Below, one piece after another: positions 16,944-24,281 of a DNA stretch of 64,000 bases. Where the stretch lies: assembly GCA_949841355.1 (NCBI GenBank), contig CATKZP010000005.1:1-64000 (forward strand). Direction: 5' to 3'. Source of the stretch: an uncultured Oscillospiraceae bacterium. GTDB taxonomy: Bacteria > Bacillota > Clostridia > Oscillospirales > Oscillospiraceae. The notes under the pieces were generated by a model that made no database searches, was not told where the DNA came from, and saw nothing but the letters and a program-made list of their open reading frames with translations. Made by a program: the position numbers and the translations under genes. Each line of letters starts with the position of its first letter. Positions within the stretch are counted from its first letter, which is position 1.

Positions 16944-19238
16944 TCAGCCCAAGTGCCAGATATCCCGATTATACTCCGCGATGGTGCGGTCGCTGGAGAA
17001 GTAGCCGCTGCGGGCGGTGTTCACCAGCATCTTCCGGGCCCAGGCGGTGCGGTCGCCGTAGTCAGCGATGGCCCGGTCCCGGGCGGCGATATACGCCTCC
17101 ACGTCCAGCAGGGCCATGAACCAGTCCTTGCCGGTCAGGTCGTTCCACAGCGCCTTCAGCGCCGCCTCGTCGCCCAGCTCCACCAGAGTGGGGGAGAGGA
17201 GGAAGTCCACCAGCGGCTTCACCGCCGGGCGCTCGTAGTACACCCTGGACTGGTAGCCCTTGGAGGGGTCCTTCATCTTCTGGTCGTACAGCTCGATGAC
17301 GTAATTGCTGCCCGCGCCGAAGGTGTAGATATTGTCCGGCCCCACCAGCTCCGCGATCTCCACATTGGCGCCGTCCAGGGTGCCCAGGGTGACCGCGCCG
17401 TTGGCCATGAACTTCATATTGCCGGTGCCGCTGGCCTCCTTGGAGGCCAGGGAGATCTGCTCGGAGATGTCGCAGGCGGGGATGAGCCGCTCGGCCCAGG
17501 TGACGTTGTAGTTCTCCACCATGGCCACGTGGAGCCAGGGGCGCACCTGGGGATCGTTCTCGATGAGCCGGCGCAGGCACAAAATCAGGTGGATGATGTG
17601 CTTGGCCATCACATAGGCGGGGGCGGCCTTGGCGCCGAAGATGACGGTGACGGGCCGCTGGGGGGTCTTGCCCGCCTTGATTTCCAGGTACTTATGGATG
17701 ACGTACAGCGCGTTCATCTGCTGGCGCTTGTACTCGTGCAGGCGCTTGACCTGGATGTCGAACACCGCGTCGGGGTCCAGCCGGATGCCGTACTGGTCCC
17801 GGGCGAAGAAATCGGCGGCGGCGCGCTTATTGGCGGCCTTGATGTCCAGCAGCCGATCCAGCACGGCGCTGTCGTTATAGTAGTCCATCAGGCGGCTGAG
17901 CCGGGCGGCGTCGGTGCGCCACTGGGGGCCGACGCACTCGTCCAGCAGGGCGGCCAGCTGGGGATTGCACACCTCCAGCCAGCGCCGCAGGGTGACGCCG
18001 TTAGTCTTATTGTTGAACTTGGCGGGGTAGATGTCGTAGAAGTGGCGCAGCTCGGAGCTCTTCAAAATCTCGGTGTGGAGGGCGGCGACGCCGTTCACCG
18101 AGTAGCCGTAGTGGATGTCCAGGTGCGCCATGTGGACGGTCTCCCGGTCCGCCTCCCCCTGGAGGATGGCCGCCCTGGGGTCGGCGTGGGCGGCCTTGGC
18201 CCGTTTGTCCAGCTCCCGCAGGATGGGCACCAGCTGGGGGGCCACCTGCTCGATGAAGGTGAGGGGCCACTTTTCCAGCGCCTCGGCCAGGATGGTGTGG
18301 TTAGTGTAGGCGCAGGTCTTGGACACCTGCTCCACCGCCGCGTCCATGGAGAGGCCCCGCTCCACCAGCAGCCGCACGAGCTCGGGGATGACCATGGAGG
18401 GGTGGGTGTCGTTGATCTGGACGGCCACGTGCTCGCTGAGGGCGGCGGGGGAGAAGCCCCGCTCCTCCAGCTCCTTCAGGATGAGCTGGGCTCCGGCGGA
18501 CACCATGAAATACTGCTGGTACACCCGCAGCCGGCGTCCCGCCTCGTCGCTGTCGTCGGGGTAGAGGAAGGAGGTGAGGCGGGCGGGCAGGTCGGTTTTG
18601 TCGAAGTCGATGCCGTTTTCGGGGGCGGGGGCGGGGTGCTCCACGTCGAACAGGTGCAGGCGGTTGGCGATGTCCGTGCCTGCGCCGGGGACGGCGATGT
18701 CAAAGAGCTTGGCCTTCACCGGCCCGAAGGCGAAGGGCACCTCAAACTCAACCCCGGTGGGGATGAGCCAGCTGTCGTCCTCGATCCAGGGGTTGGGCTG
18801 CTCAAACTGATGGCTCATATGGAATTCCTGCTTGAACAGGCCGTAGTGGTAGTTGAGGCCCACCCCGTCCCCGGGCAGGCCCAGGGCGGCGATGGAATCC
18901 AGGAAGCAGGCGGCCAGGCGGCCCAGCCCGCCGTTGCCCAGGGAGGGCTCGGGCTCTATGTCCTCAATGGCGGACAGGGACTTGCCGCACTGGGCCAGGG
19001 CGTCCCTCACCTGATCGTAAATGCCCAGGGCCAGCAGGTTATTGGACAGCAGCTTGCCGATGAGGAATTCCGCGGAGAAATAGTAGAGCTTGCGCTCCCC
19101 CTTGGGGGCGGGACGGGCCTGGGCCAGCTCCTGGGTGAGCTGGAGCAGCACGTGGTACAGCTCGTCGTCTCCGCACTGGGCGGGCTCGCGGTGATATTTA
19201 GCCTGGGCCAGCTCCTGCATCCGTTGTTTGACGTCCAT
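16944..19238 (-). CDS. glgP: Glycogen/maltodextrin phosphorylase
   Basis: 764 residues, GT35 family. It releases glucose-1-phosphate from alpha-1,4-glucans with pyridoxal phosphate. Visible signatures: [21 protein letters not shown] near residue 100, [18 protein letters not shown] near 280, and the cofactor-lysine block [20 protein letters not shown] near residue 600 (Lys in GNMKF region binds PLP). A little shorter than the E. coli enzymes, lacking part of the N-terminal allosteric extension. ATG 19238 follows AAAGGAG. It is transcribed from a TTGACT-17-TATACT promoter and its leader holds a CcpA-type palindrome. Confidence 0.96.
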   Translation of the reverse strand: MDVKQRMQELAQAKYHREPAQCGDDELYHVLLQLTQELAQARPAPKGERKLYYFSAEFLIGKLLSNNLLALGIYDQVRDALAQCGKSLSAIEDIEPEPSLGNGGLGRLAACFLDSIAALGLPGDGVGLNYHYGLFKQEFHMSHQFEQPNPWIEDDSWLIPTGVEFEVPFAFGPVKAKLFDIAVPGAGTDIANRLHLFDVEHPAPAPENGIDFDKTDLPARLTSFLYPDDSDEAGRRLRVYQQYFMVSAGAQLILKELEERGFSPAALSEHVAVQINDTHPSMVIPELVRLLVERGLSMDAAVEQVSKTCAYTNHTILAEALEKWPLTFIEQVAPQLVPILRELDKRAKAAHADPRAAILQGEADRETVHMAHLDIHYGYSVNGVAALHTEILKSSELRHFYDIYPAKFNNKTNGVTLRRWLEVCNPQLAALLDECVGPQWRTDAARLSRLMDYYNDSAVLDRLLDIKAANKRAAADFFARDQYGIRLDPDAVFDIQVKRLHEYKRQQMNALYVIHKYLEIKAGKTPQRPVTVIFGAKAAPAYVMAKHIIHLILCLRRLIENDPQVRPWLHVAMVENYNVTWAERLIPACDISEQISLASKEASGTGNMKFMANGAVTLGTLDGANVEIAELVGPDNIYTFGAGSNYVIELYDQKMKDPSKGYQSRVYYERPAVKPLVDFLLSPTLVELGDEAALKALWNDLTGKDWFMALLDVEAYIAARDRAIADYGDRTAWARKMLVNTARSGYFSSDRTIAEYNRDIWHLG

Positions 19239-19290
19239 AAAACGGGGCTCCTTTCAAAATCTGATAATGCCGCCCTACCGGCGGCGGACC

Positions 19291-19302
19291 GGAAACGTTT
19301 CC
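19291..19302 (-). promoter_or_regulatory. cre-like palindrome in the glgP leader
   Basis: GGAAACGTTTCC is a perfect 12-bp palindrome with the CG centre of LacI/CcpA-family operators (compare TGNAANCGNTNNCA). It lies 40-50 bases downstream of the predicted glgP start, where CcpA sites block elongation. Confidence 0.6.
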
Positions 19303-19347
19303 AAAAACGAAACTGGAAAGACCTGGTCTGCACAGATCTCCAGGGAA

Positions 19348-19376
19348 AGTATAACCTGCTTTCCCGCTGTAGTCAA
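19348..19376 (-). promoter_or_regulatory. Sigma-A promoter of glgP
   Basis: TTGACT (19371-19376), 17-base spacer, TATACT (19348-19353) on the minus strand, giving a leader of ~100 bases. Confidence 0.85.
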
Positions 19377-19459
19377 AGGTTTTCTGAACAAAAATACGGA
19401 AAATTTCCCGTTCATTTCGTGCACAACGTATGAAAACAGGGGGGAAGCCCTGCTTTTTT

Positions 19460-19984
19460 TCACACTTTTCCGTTTTCTGGATAGGGCGCGCCGCCCTCCT
19501 CCACCCGCAGCGTTCCTCCGCAGGGGCAGCGGTAGCGCTCCGGGTGATCCACCAGGGGGGAGCGCTTCATGCGGGGGATGCGCCGGGCGCACTGCCGGCA
19601 CACCACCCAGTAGCGCACGGGCCGGTCGTCCTGAATGCCCAGCTGGCTGTAGTTGTCGGTGCGCCGGATCTGGTAGCCGTAGGCGTCGTTCATCCGCTGG
19701 GCGTAGCCCCGCCACCGGGCGCCGTGGTTGGAGCAGCCGTAGCAGGTGTGGAGCACCTCGTGGCACAGCACCTGGAGGATAGCCCGCTCCTCCCCCTGCC
19801 GGGCCAGCCGGTCGGACAGCTCAATGGTATAGGTCCCGCCCTGGCGCACGCAGCAGCCGAACCGGGTGCGCGCCCGGCGGTTGAGCCGCACCTGGGGGCA
19901 GATGTCCCGGGAGATGGGGATGTTCACCGCTCTGGCCTGGGCGATGGCCAGGGCGAGCAGTCCGTCGATGTACTCCTGTGTCAT
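19460..19984 (-). CDS. SprT-like zinc metallopeptidase domain protein
   Basis: 174 residues. The centre carries CHEVLHTC (HExxH zinc-protease motif at ~74-78) within a SprT-like domain, and the C-terminal part has two pairs of cysteines (VCRQCARR ... YRCPCGG) forming a zinc ribbon. The start is the ATG at 19984: AAAGGAG lies six bases before it, better than the ATG two codons upstream. Stop to sfsA is tail-to-head with 11 bases between the sfsA stop and this start, so the three minus-strand genes from 21365 form one operon. Role (DNA-protein crosslink processing in the family) is not certain here. Confidence 0.85.
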   Translation of the reverse strand: MTQEYIDGLLALAIAQARAVNIPISRDICPQVRLNRRARTRFGCCVRQGGTYTIELSDRLARQGEERAILQVLCHEVLHTCYGCSNHGARWRGYAQRMNDAYGYQIRRTDNYSQLGIQDDRPVRYWVVCRQCARRIPRMKRSPLVDHPERYRCPCGGTLRVEEGGAPYPENGKV

Positions 19985-19995
19985 GGGCATCTCCT

Positions 19996-20727
19996 TTACA
20001 GCCGGACGGGCACCGGCCCGGTGATGGCCAGCGAGTCCGGGGTGACGGCGCATTCCAGCGCCAGCACCCGTACTCCCGCCGCCGCGGCCTCCCGCAGGGC
20101 TTCCCCGAACTGGGGGTGGGTGCGGTCGTTGGGGGAGAAGGCGGTCATGCCCGCCATCTGGACCACCACGCACACCGCCGCCTCATAGCCCGCCTTATGG
20201 CAGGCGGTGAGCTCCCGCAGGTGCTTCACCCCCCGCAGGGTGGGCGCGTCGGGGAAGAGGGCCAGGCCGTCCTCCTCCAAGGTGCAGCCCTTCACTTCCA
20301 CAAAGCCCCGGCCTGGAACTGATGTTTCACGTGAAACAATTTCGGACTCCCAGTAGAAGTCGAAGCGGGAATTTCCCCAGACGGTCTCGGGCCGCAGCAG
20401 GGCGGGCCGGGGCAGGCCCAGCGCCCGGCCGCCTCCCGCCGCCAGCCACTCCCCGAACACCCGGTTGGGGGCCTGGGCGTCCATATTGATGAGCAGGGGC
20501 GGCAGGCCCGGCCGGGCCTTCTCCACCGCCACCAGGTCGTATTTGGTCTTGCGGGCGGGGTTGGCGCTGCCCTCCAGGTAGACGGTGCAGCCGGGGACGA
20601 GCAGCTCCCGGCAGCGGCCGGTGTTCTTCACGTGGACGGTCTCCGTCCGGCCGTCCAGCTCCACCTGGGCGATGAAGCGGTTGGGCCGGGCCAGAAACCG
20701 GGCGGCGTGTATGTCCTGATAAGTCAC
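19996..20727 (-). CDS. sfsA: SfsA family protein (DNA/RNA nuclease SfsA)
   Basis: 243 residues. The N-terminal OB-like part has FIAQVELDGRTETVHVKNTGRC, and the C-terminal PD-(D/E)xK-like nuclease part has GFVEVKGCTLEEDGLALFPDAPTLRG, both standard for SfsA. The start is GTG 20727, overlapping the stop of the upstream membrane gene by GTGA. Remarkably, codons for IVSRETS form a perfect parS palindrome (20323-20338); the amino acids at this spot lie in the E-x-x-x-x-T loop before GFVEVKG and seem free to vary, so the site can be kept by selection for DNA sequence. Confidence 0.93.
   Translation of the reverse strand: MTYQDIHAARFLARPNRFIAQVELDGRTETVHVKNTGRCRELLVPGCTVYLEGSANPARKTKYDLVAVEKARPGLPPLLINMDAQAPNRVFGEWLAAGGGRALGLPRPALLRPETVWGNSRFDFYWESEIVSRETSVPGRGFVEVKGCTLEEDGLALFPDAPTLRGVKHLRELTACHKAGYEAAVCVVVQMAGMTAFSPNDRTHPQFGEALREAAAAGVRVLALECAVTPDSLAITGPVPVRL
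20323..20338. promoter_or_regulatory. parS centromere-like site (ParB/Spo0J binding)
   Basis: TGTTTCACGTGAAACA: a perfect 16-bp palindrome identical to the general bacterial parS sequence (Bacillus form TGTTNCACGTGAAACA). It lies inside the sfsA coding region. ParB loads here with CTP and recruits SMC; parS sites cluster around the replication origin. Confidence 0.9.
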
Positions 20728-21365
20728 TTTTCGGGTTCCTCCAAATCCTCCGGGTCCTGAGCTGGGACGGGGGTCTGTTCCTCCAGGTCCTGGGAGGGGA
20801 CGGGGGCCTGTCCCTCCGGAGGCTGGGCGCTCTGGGCCGGGGCGTCCGGCTGGGGCGCGGACTGGTAGGGCAGCAGCACGTCGATGCCGCAGGCCAGCGC
20901 CACCCCCACCAGCGTCTCAAAGAGCCGGTCGATGGAGTAGACGGCGGGGGCCCCTGTGCTGTGGTTGACGGTGACGCACAAAAACACGATGCAGGCCATG
21001 GCGGCGCACCCCGGCTTTTTGATGGCCAGGCACAGCTTGATGATGGGAATGAGCATCACCGACAGCACGGCGTACTGCAAGAGCTCCAGATACAGCACAC
21101 CCAGCGTGTCCAGGCTGTATACCACCAGCACCCCCGCCACGCCGCCGATGAGGGTGCCGATCATGCGGTTGATGGACGACTCGATGGTTTTGCCGGCGGA
21201 GTTCTGGACGCACACCACGGCGGCGATCATGGAGTAGAAGGCGGACGCCTGCCGGAGATAGGCCATCAGGCCGCACAGAAACACCGCCACCACCGTCTTG
21301 ATGATGCGCATGCCCACCAGCCTCCGGTGCTCGGGAGGGATGGGGTGGACGTTTTGCCCTTCCAT
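20724..21365 (-). CDS. Aromatic acid exporter (ArAE/FUSC-like) membrane protein
   Basis: 213 residues. About five hydrophobic segments lie in residues 18-165 (MRIIKTVVAVFLCGLMAYL, then YSMIAAVVCVQ, ILINRMIGTLIGGVAGVLVV-like, LLQYAVLSVMLIPIIKLCLAI, MACIVFLCVTVN), the pattern of the YqjA/ArAE_1 branch with the conserved SINRMIGTLIGG. A ~45-residue Pro/Gln/Glu-rich cytoplasmic tail with a near-duplicate repeat (PVPSQDLEEQT / PVPAQDPEDLE) ends the protein. Start ATG 21365 follows GGAGGTG. First gene of the operon with sfsA and the SprT-like gene. Confidence 0.8.
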   Translation of the reverse strand: MEGQNVHPIPPEHRRLVGMRIIKTVVAVFLCGLMAYLRQASAFYSMIAAVVCVQNSAGKTIESSINRMIGTLIGGVAGVLVVYSLDTLGVLYLELLQYAVLSVMLIPIIKLCLAIKKPGCAAMACIVFLCVTVNHSTGAPAVYSIDRLFETLVGVALACGIDVLLPYQSAPQPDAPAQSAQPPEGQAPVPSQDLEEQTPVPAQDPEDLEEPEK

Positions 21366-21396
21366 CTCGCACCTCCGTTCTGATTGATTTCCTACC

Positions 21397-21426
21397 ATTA
21401 TAGCACACGAAAGCCCCCCGCCGCAA
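21397..21426 (-). promoter_or_regulatory. Promoter of the ArAE-sfsA-sprT operon
   Basis: TTGCGG (21421-21426), 18-base spacer, TATAAT (21397-21402) on the minus strand. Confidence 0.7.
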
Positions 21427-21495
21427 TCGGATTTTGTGCCGGACGGGCTTCCCATACCCGGAGCCGTGTGGTAAAATGGCTTTTGAGGTGATTTT

Positions 21496-22116
21496 ATGCA
21501 CATTCCAAACGGCGATACCGCCCTGCTGGAGCTGGTCCGGTTCGACGCCGCGCTGGCGGCGGCGCTGGAGCCCTCGGCGGACTATGATACACAGCGCTGG
21601 CTCTATGTCCCCAACCGCTACGGAGAGTACCGCTACATCCTGGGCACCCGGGGAGAGCGGCCCCTGATCTGCGTGGGGGTGAACCCGTCCACCGCCGCCC
21701 CCGGCGACCTGGACCCCACCCTCAAGTCGGTGGAGCGGGTGGCCCATCACAACGGGTATGACAGCTTCATCATGTTCAACGTCTACGCCCAGCGGGCCAC
21801 CCGGCCGGAGGACATGGAGCGCGCCTGCAACGCCGCCCTCCACGCCGAGAATATGCGGGCTTTCGACTACGCCCTGTCCCTGGACCGGGAGGGGGCCCCG
21901 GCGGTGTGGGCGGCCTGGGGGGCGGTCATCGAGAAGCGGGACTACCTGCCCCAGTGCGTCCGGGACATGATCGCGGTGGGGGAGCGGCGGAACGCCCGCT
22001 GGTTCTCCGCGGGGAGGCGGACCAAGGCGGGACACCCCCACCACCCGCTGTATCTGCGCAAGGACAGCGCCCTGGATCCCTTCGACGTGGGGGCGTATTT
22101 AGAAGGGCTGAAATAG
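21496..22116 (+). CDS. DUF1643 domain protein
   Basis: 206 residues. ICVGVNPSTAAPGDLDPTLKSVERVAHHNGYDSFIMFNVYAQRAT is carried in spirit by the family signature (NPSxAxxxxxDPTxxR) at residues ~56-100, followed by a WAAWGAVIEKRDYL segment and GHPHHPLYLRKDS; these are the marks of DUF1643, a uracil-DNA-glycosylase-like fold of unknown role often found next to defence or mobile genes, though here it stands alone. Start ATG 21496 behind GAGGTG; a weak promoter (TTCCCA-17-TAAAAT) precedes it. Confidence 0.88.
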   Translation: MHIPNGDTALLELVRFDAALAAALEPSADYDTQRWLYVPNRYGEYRYILGTRGERPLICVGVNPSTAAPGDLDPTLKSVERVAHHNGYDSFIMFNVYAQRATRPEDMERACNAALHAENMRAFDYALSLDREGAPAVWAAWGAVIEKRDYLPQCVRDMIAVGERRNARWFSAGRRTKAGHPHHPLYLRKDSALDPFDVGAYLEGLK

Positions 22117-22148
22117 AGCATAGGCGTTCCTTTTGCCTATCCCCATCC

Positions 22149-22196
22149 GTCACGGCTTCGCCGTGCAGCCTTCCCCCTGGAAGGGGGAAGGCTTTT
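22149..22196 (+). terminator. Terminator and GC-rich repeat after the DUF1643 gene
   Basis: GTCACGGCTTCGCCGTGC (first stem) followed by GCCTTCCCCC TGGA-loop GGGGGAAGGC (22168-22192) and TTTTC. The two-stem sequence is of a type dispersed in many copies in gut Clostridia genomes; only this copy is in the window. Confidence 0.75.
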
Positions 22197-22200
22197 CAAA

Positions 22201-22280
22201 TTTACCAAGAAAACTTTGCAAAACATGTTGACAATAAAACTTGGCGGTGATAGGATAGCCTTACCAAGTAAACTTGGCAA
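22201..22280 (+). promoter_or_regulatory. Operator region of the Xre cassette
   Basis: Two matching sites 60 bases apart, TTACCAAGAAAACTTTGCAA (22202-22221) and TTACCAAGTAAACTTGGCAA (22261-22280), the second a good dyad (CCAAG-TAAA-CTTGG). A third half-site AAAACTTGGCG (22236-22246) lies in the promoter spacer. The sites bracket the promoter and are expected to bind the Xre repressor encoded downstream. Confidence 0.75.
22228..22256 (+). promoter_or_regulatory. Promoter of the Xre cassette
   Basis: TTGACA (22228-22233), 17-base spacer, TAGGAT (22251-22256), between the two operators. Confidence 0.85.
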
Positions 22281-22302
22281 TACGGGTTGGGAGGGCTGGC
22301 GG

Positions 22303-22632
22303 ATGGACAAAGACGAAATTTTGAAAAAGAGCCGGGAGGAAAACAAGGACCGGGACTTTGTGGAGGAGGCCGCGCTGTCCAGAGCCAACGCCGTGAGCCT
22401 GGGCGTTGGCATGATCGTGTGCGGCCTGCTCAGCGTGCTCAGCGCCGTTTTTCAGGATGGCAGCCCAAACTACAGCGTCTGGACGGTGATGTGGGCCATG
22501 CAGGCGTCCATCTTCCTGTTCAAGTATTACAGGCTCCGCCGCCGCCATGAGCTGCTGCTGGGCCTGATCTACCTGGCCTTCTGCGTCACGTTCTTCGTGT
22601 TTTACCTGCGCGGCCTGCTGGGGATGGCGTGA
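22303..22632 (+). CDS. DUF6442-like small membrane protein
   Basis: 109 residues: a charged N-terminus (MDKDEILKKSREENKDRDFVEE) and three hydrophobic segments. This layout is that of the DUF6442 family, regularly found immediately before a small Xre regulator in Firmicutes. Start ATG 22303, with GGGAGGG upstream; its stop TGA overlaps the ATG of the Xre gene (TGATG). First gene of a four-gene cassette driven by the promoter at 22228 and probably involved in a regulator-membrane partner circuit; the process controlled is unknown. Confidence 0.75.
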   Translation: MDKDEILKKSREENKDRDFVEEAALSRANAVSLGVGMIVCGLLSVLSAVFQDGSPNYSVWTVMWAMQASIFLFKYYRLRRRHELLLGLIYLAFCVTFFVFYLRGLLGMA

Positions 22633-22838
22633 TGGACGAAAGCTTGGTTTTGAAAAACCGCCTGAAGGAGGCCCGGACAGAGGCGGGGCTGTCCCAGGCG
22701 GCGCTGGCGGAGCTGGTGGGCGTGTCCCGCAATACCATCAGCTCCATCGAGACGGGGCAGTTCAACCCCACCGCCAAGCTGGCGCTGATTTTGTGCGTGG
22801 CGCTGGATAAGAAGTTTGAGGAGTTGTTCTATTTTTAA
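22632..22838 (+). CDS. Small Xre-family repressor
   Basis: 68 residues, a single Cro/cI-type helix-turn-helix domain: LKNRLKEARTEAGLSQAALAELVGVSRNTISSIETGQFNPTAKLAL, ending ALDKKFEELFYF as in the stand-alone YgzD/YvaO type. The ATG at 22632 overlaps the preceding stop; a GTG one codon earlier is possible. It most likely binds the CCAAGNAAACTTGG sites around its own promoter. Its partners are the small membrane proteins on both sides. Confidence 0.92.
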   Translation: MDESLVLKNRLKEARTEAGLSQAALAELVGVSRNTISSIETGQFNPTAKLALILCVALDKKFEELFYF

Positions 22839-22850
22839 GGGGGTGTTCAG

Positions 22851-23156
22851 ATGGAGTATATCATTTTGCTGCTCATGGGGGCTGCTCTGATGGTGGCGGC
22901 CATCCAAAATTTCAAAGGGAATATTTCCACGGTCCACCGGTATAACCGCCGCAGGGTGAGCAAAGAGGACGCGCCCAGGTACGGGAGAGCCATGGGCCTG
23001 GGGACGATGATTATAGGTGTTTCCGCGGCGGCGACGGCTGTACTGCAAATGATCTTTGAGGCTGAACCCATTTTTTATCTGTTAGCCGCCGGGGTGGCGG
23101 TGGGGCTGGCCGTTATGGTCTATGCCCAGTTCAAATACAATAAAGGAATATTTTAG
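22851..23156 (+). CDS. Small membrane protein of the Xre cassette
   Basis: 101 residues with three hydrophobic segments (residues ~2-20, 50-68 and 74-92) and a basic loop containing HRYNRRRVSKEDAPRYGRAMG. The pattern resembles DUF3784-like proteins but I cannot assign it firmly. Start ATG 22851 twelve bases after the Xre stop, with GGGGGTG upstream. Its stop is fourteen bases before the next tiny ORF, so the cassette is tightly packed. Confidence 0.7.
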   Translation: MEYIILLLMGAALMVAAIQNFKGNISTVHRYNRRRVSKEDAPRYGRAMGLGTMIIGVSAAATAVLQMIFEAEPIFYLLAAGVAVGLAVMVYAQFKYNKGIF

Positions 23157-23169
23157 GGGGGTACGGAGG

Positions 23170-23289
23170 ATGGATCAAACATATATGGCCAGCCTGTGCT
23201 ATCGGGAGTGGAAGGTCCTGGTCTTTGGGCGGAAGAGCTTTTTGAAAAACCTGAAGGCCGCGATGGACGCCTATGCGTCCGGTGATTGA
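23170..23289 (+). CDS. 39-residue small protein ending the Xre cassette
   Basis: ATG 23170 to TGA 23289 encodes 39 residues (begins MDQTYMASLCYREWKVLVFG, then basic RKSFLKNLKAAMDAYASGD). A GGGGGG/CGGAGG stretch precedes the start. Mixed aromatic and basic composition, no clear helix through a membrane. It fills the gap to the terminator exactly, which supports it as a true gene; function unknown. Confidence 0.55.
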   Translation: MDQTYMASLCYREWKVLVFGRKSFLKNLKAAMDAYASGD

Positions 23290-23294
23290 ACAGC

Positions 23295-23325
23295 AAAGCC
23301 CCCGGCGCAGTGCGCCGGGGGCTTT
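23295..23325. terminator. Terminator between the Xre cassette and psuG
   Basis: AAAGCCCCCGGCGCA / TGCGCCGGGGGCTTT, 15-bp perfect dyad. It can act for both convergent transcripts. Confidence 0.8.
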
Positions 23326-23329
23326 CCCA

Positions 23330-24247
23330 TTAGTTTGCTAAGCAAGCGGCGGTCTGCGCCGCCAGGCGGGCGTTGTTGAACACCAGCTGAATGTTGGAGT
23401 CCAGGCTGTCGCCGCCGGTGAGCTCCTTCACCTTGGCCAGCAGGAAGGGGGTGGTCTCCTTGCCATGGATGCCGTTGGCCGCGGCCTGACGCAGCGCCTC
23501 GTCGATGGCAGCGTTGATCACCGCCGGGTCCATGGAATACTCCTCCGGGATGGGGTTGGCCACCAGCATACCGCCCTGGAAGCCCAGGTCCAGGCTGGCC
23601 CGGAAGGCCGCCGCCAGCTCCTCGGGCGTGTCCACCTGATAGTCCACGCTGAACCCGCTGCGGCGGGTGTAGAAGGCGGGCAGCTCCTTGGTGCCGAAGC
23701 CCAGCACGGGCACGCCATGGGTTTCCAGATATTCCAGGGTCAGCCCCAGGTCCAGGATGGACTTGGCCCCGGCGCACACCACCATCACGGGGGTATGGGC
23801 CAGCTCCTCCAGGTCGGCGGAGATGTCCATGGTGGTCTCCGCGCCCCGGTGCACCCCGCCGATGCCGCCGGTGGCGAACACCTTGATGCCCGCCATGTGG
23901 GCGATGATCATGGTGGTGGTGACGGTGGTGGCCCCGTCCTGCCCCCGGGCGCACAGCATGGCCAGGTCCCGGCGGCTGGCCTTGGTCACCTGGGGACCGG
24001 CCTTGCCCAGGTGCTCGATTTCCTCCTTGGTGCAGCCCGCCTTCAGCCGCCCGCCGATGATGGCGATGGTGGCGGGCACCGCGCCGTTCTCCCGGATGAT
24101 GGACTCCACCGCCAGGGCGGTCTCCACGTTCTGGGGATAGGGCATGCCGTGAGAGATGATGGTGGATTCCAGCGCCACCACGGGCTTTCCGGCGGCCAGG
24201 GCGGCGGCTACCTCGGGGGATACGTCCAGATATTTGTTCAGTGCCAT
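23330..24247 (-). CDS. psuG: Pseudouridine-5'-phosphate glycosidase
   Basis: 305 residues. PsuG splits pseudouridine 5'-phosphate into uracil and ribose 5-phosphate using Mn. Family signatures: VALESTIISHGMPYPQN, ATIAIIGGRLKAG, the VFATGGIGGVHRGAE block and DISADLEELAHTPVMVVCAGAKSILD split around residue 155. The start is ATG 24247 (GGAGGT seven bases upstream), not the in-frame ATG five codons earlier that overlaps the ribosome site. It follows the kinase gene by 34 bases and is in the same operon. Confidence 0.96.
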   Translation of the reverse strand: MALNKYLDVSPEVAAALAAGKPVVALESTIISHGMPYPQNVETALAVESIIRENGAVPATIAIIGGRLKAGCTKEEIEHLGKAGPQVTKASRRDLAMLCARGQDGATTVTTTMIIAHMAGIKVFATGGIGGVHRGAETTMDISADLEELAHTPVMVVCAGAKSILDLGLTLEYLETHGVPVLGFGTKELPAFYTRRSGFSVDYQVDTPEELAAAFRASLDLGFQGGMLVANPIPEEYSMDPAVINAAIDEALRQAAANGIHGKETTPFLLAKVKELTGGDSLDSNIQLVFNNARLAAQTAACLAN

Positions 24248-24281
24248 GGGAATTACCTCCATAATATAAAATAGTGATGTG

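Noticed and set aside
16734-19433. A 899-codon plus-strand open frame opposite glgP (and similar long frames opposite DUF1576, the coiled-coil permease, and the aminopeptidase region)
   Set aside because: Composition (His/Gly/Gln/Val runs such as VQLV.., GGVHQ..) is that of the antisense of GC-rich codons; the opposite strands encode clear families with ribosome sites. These are shadow frames.
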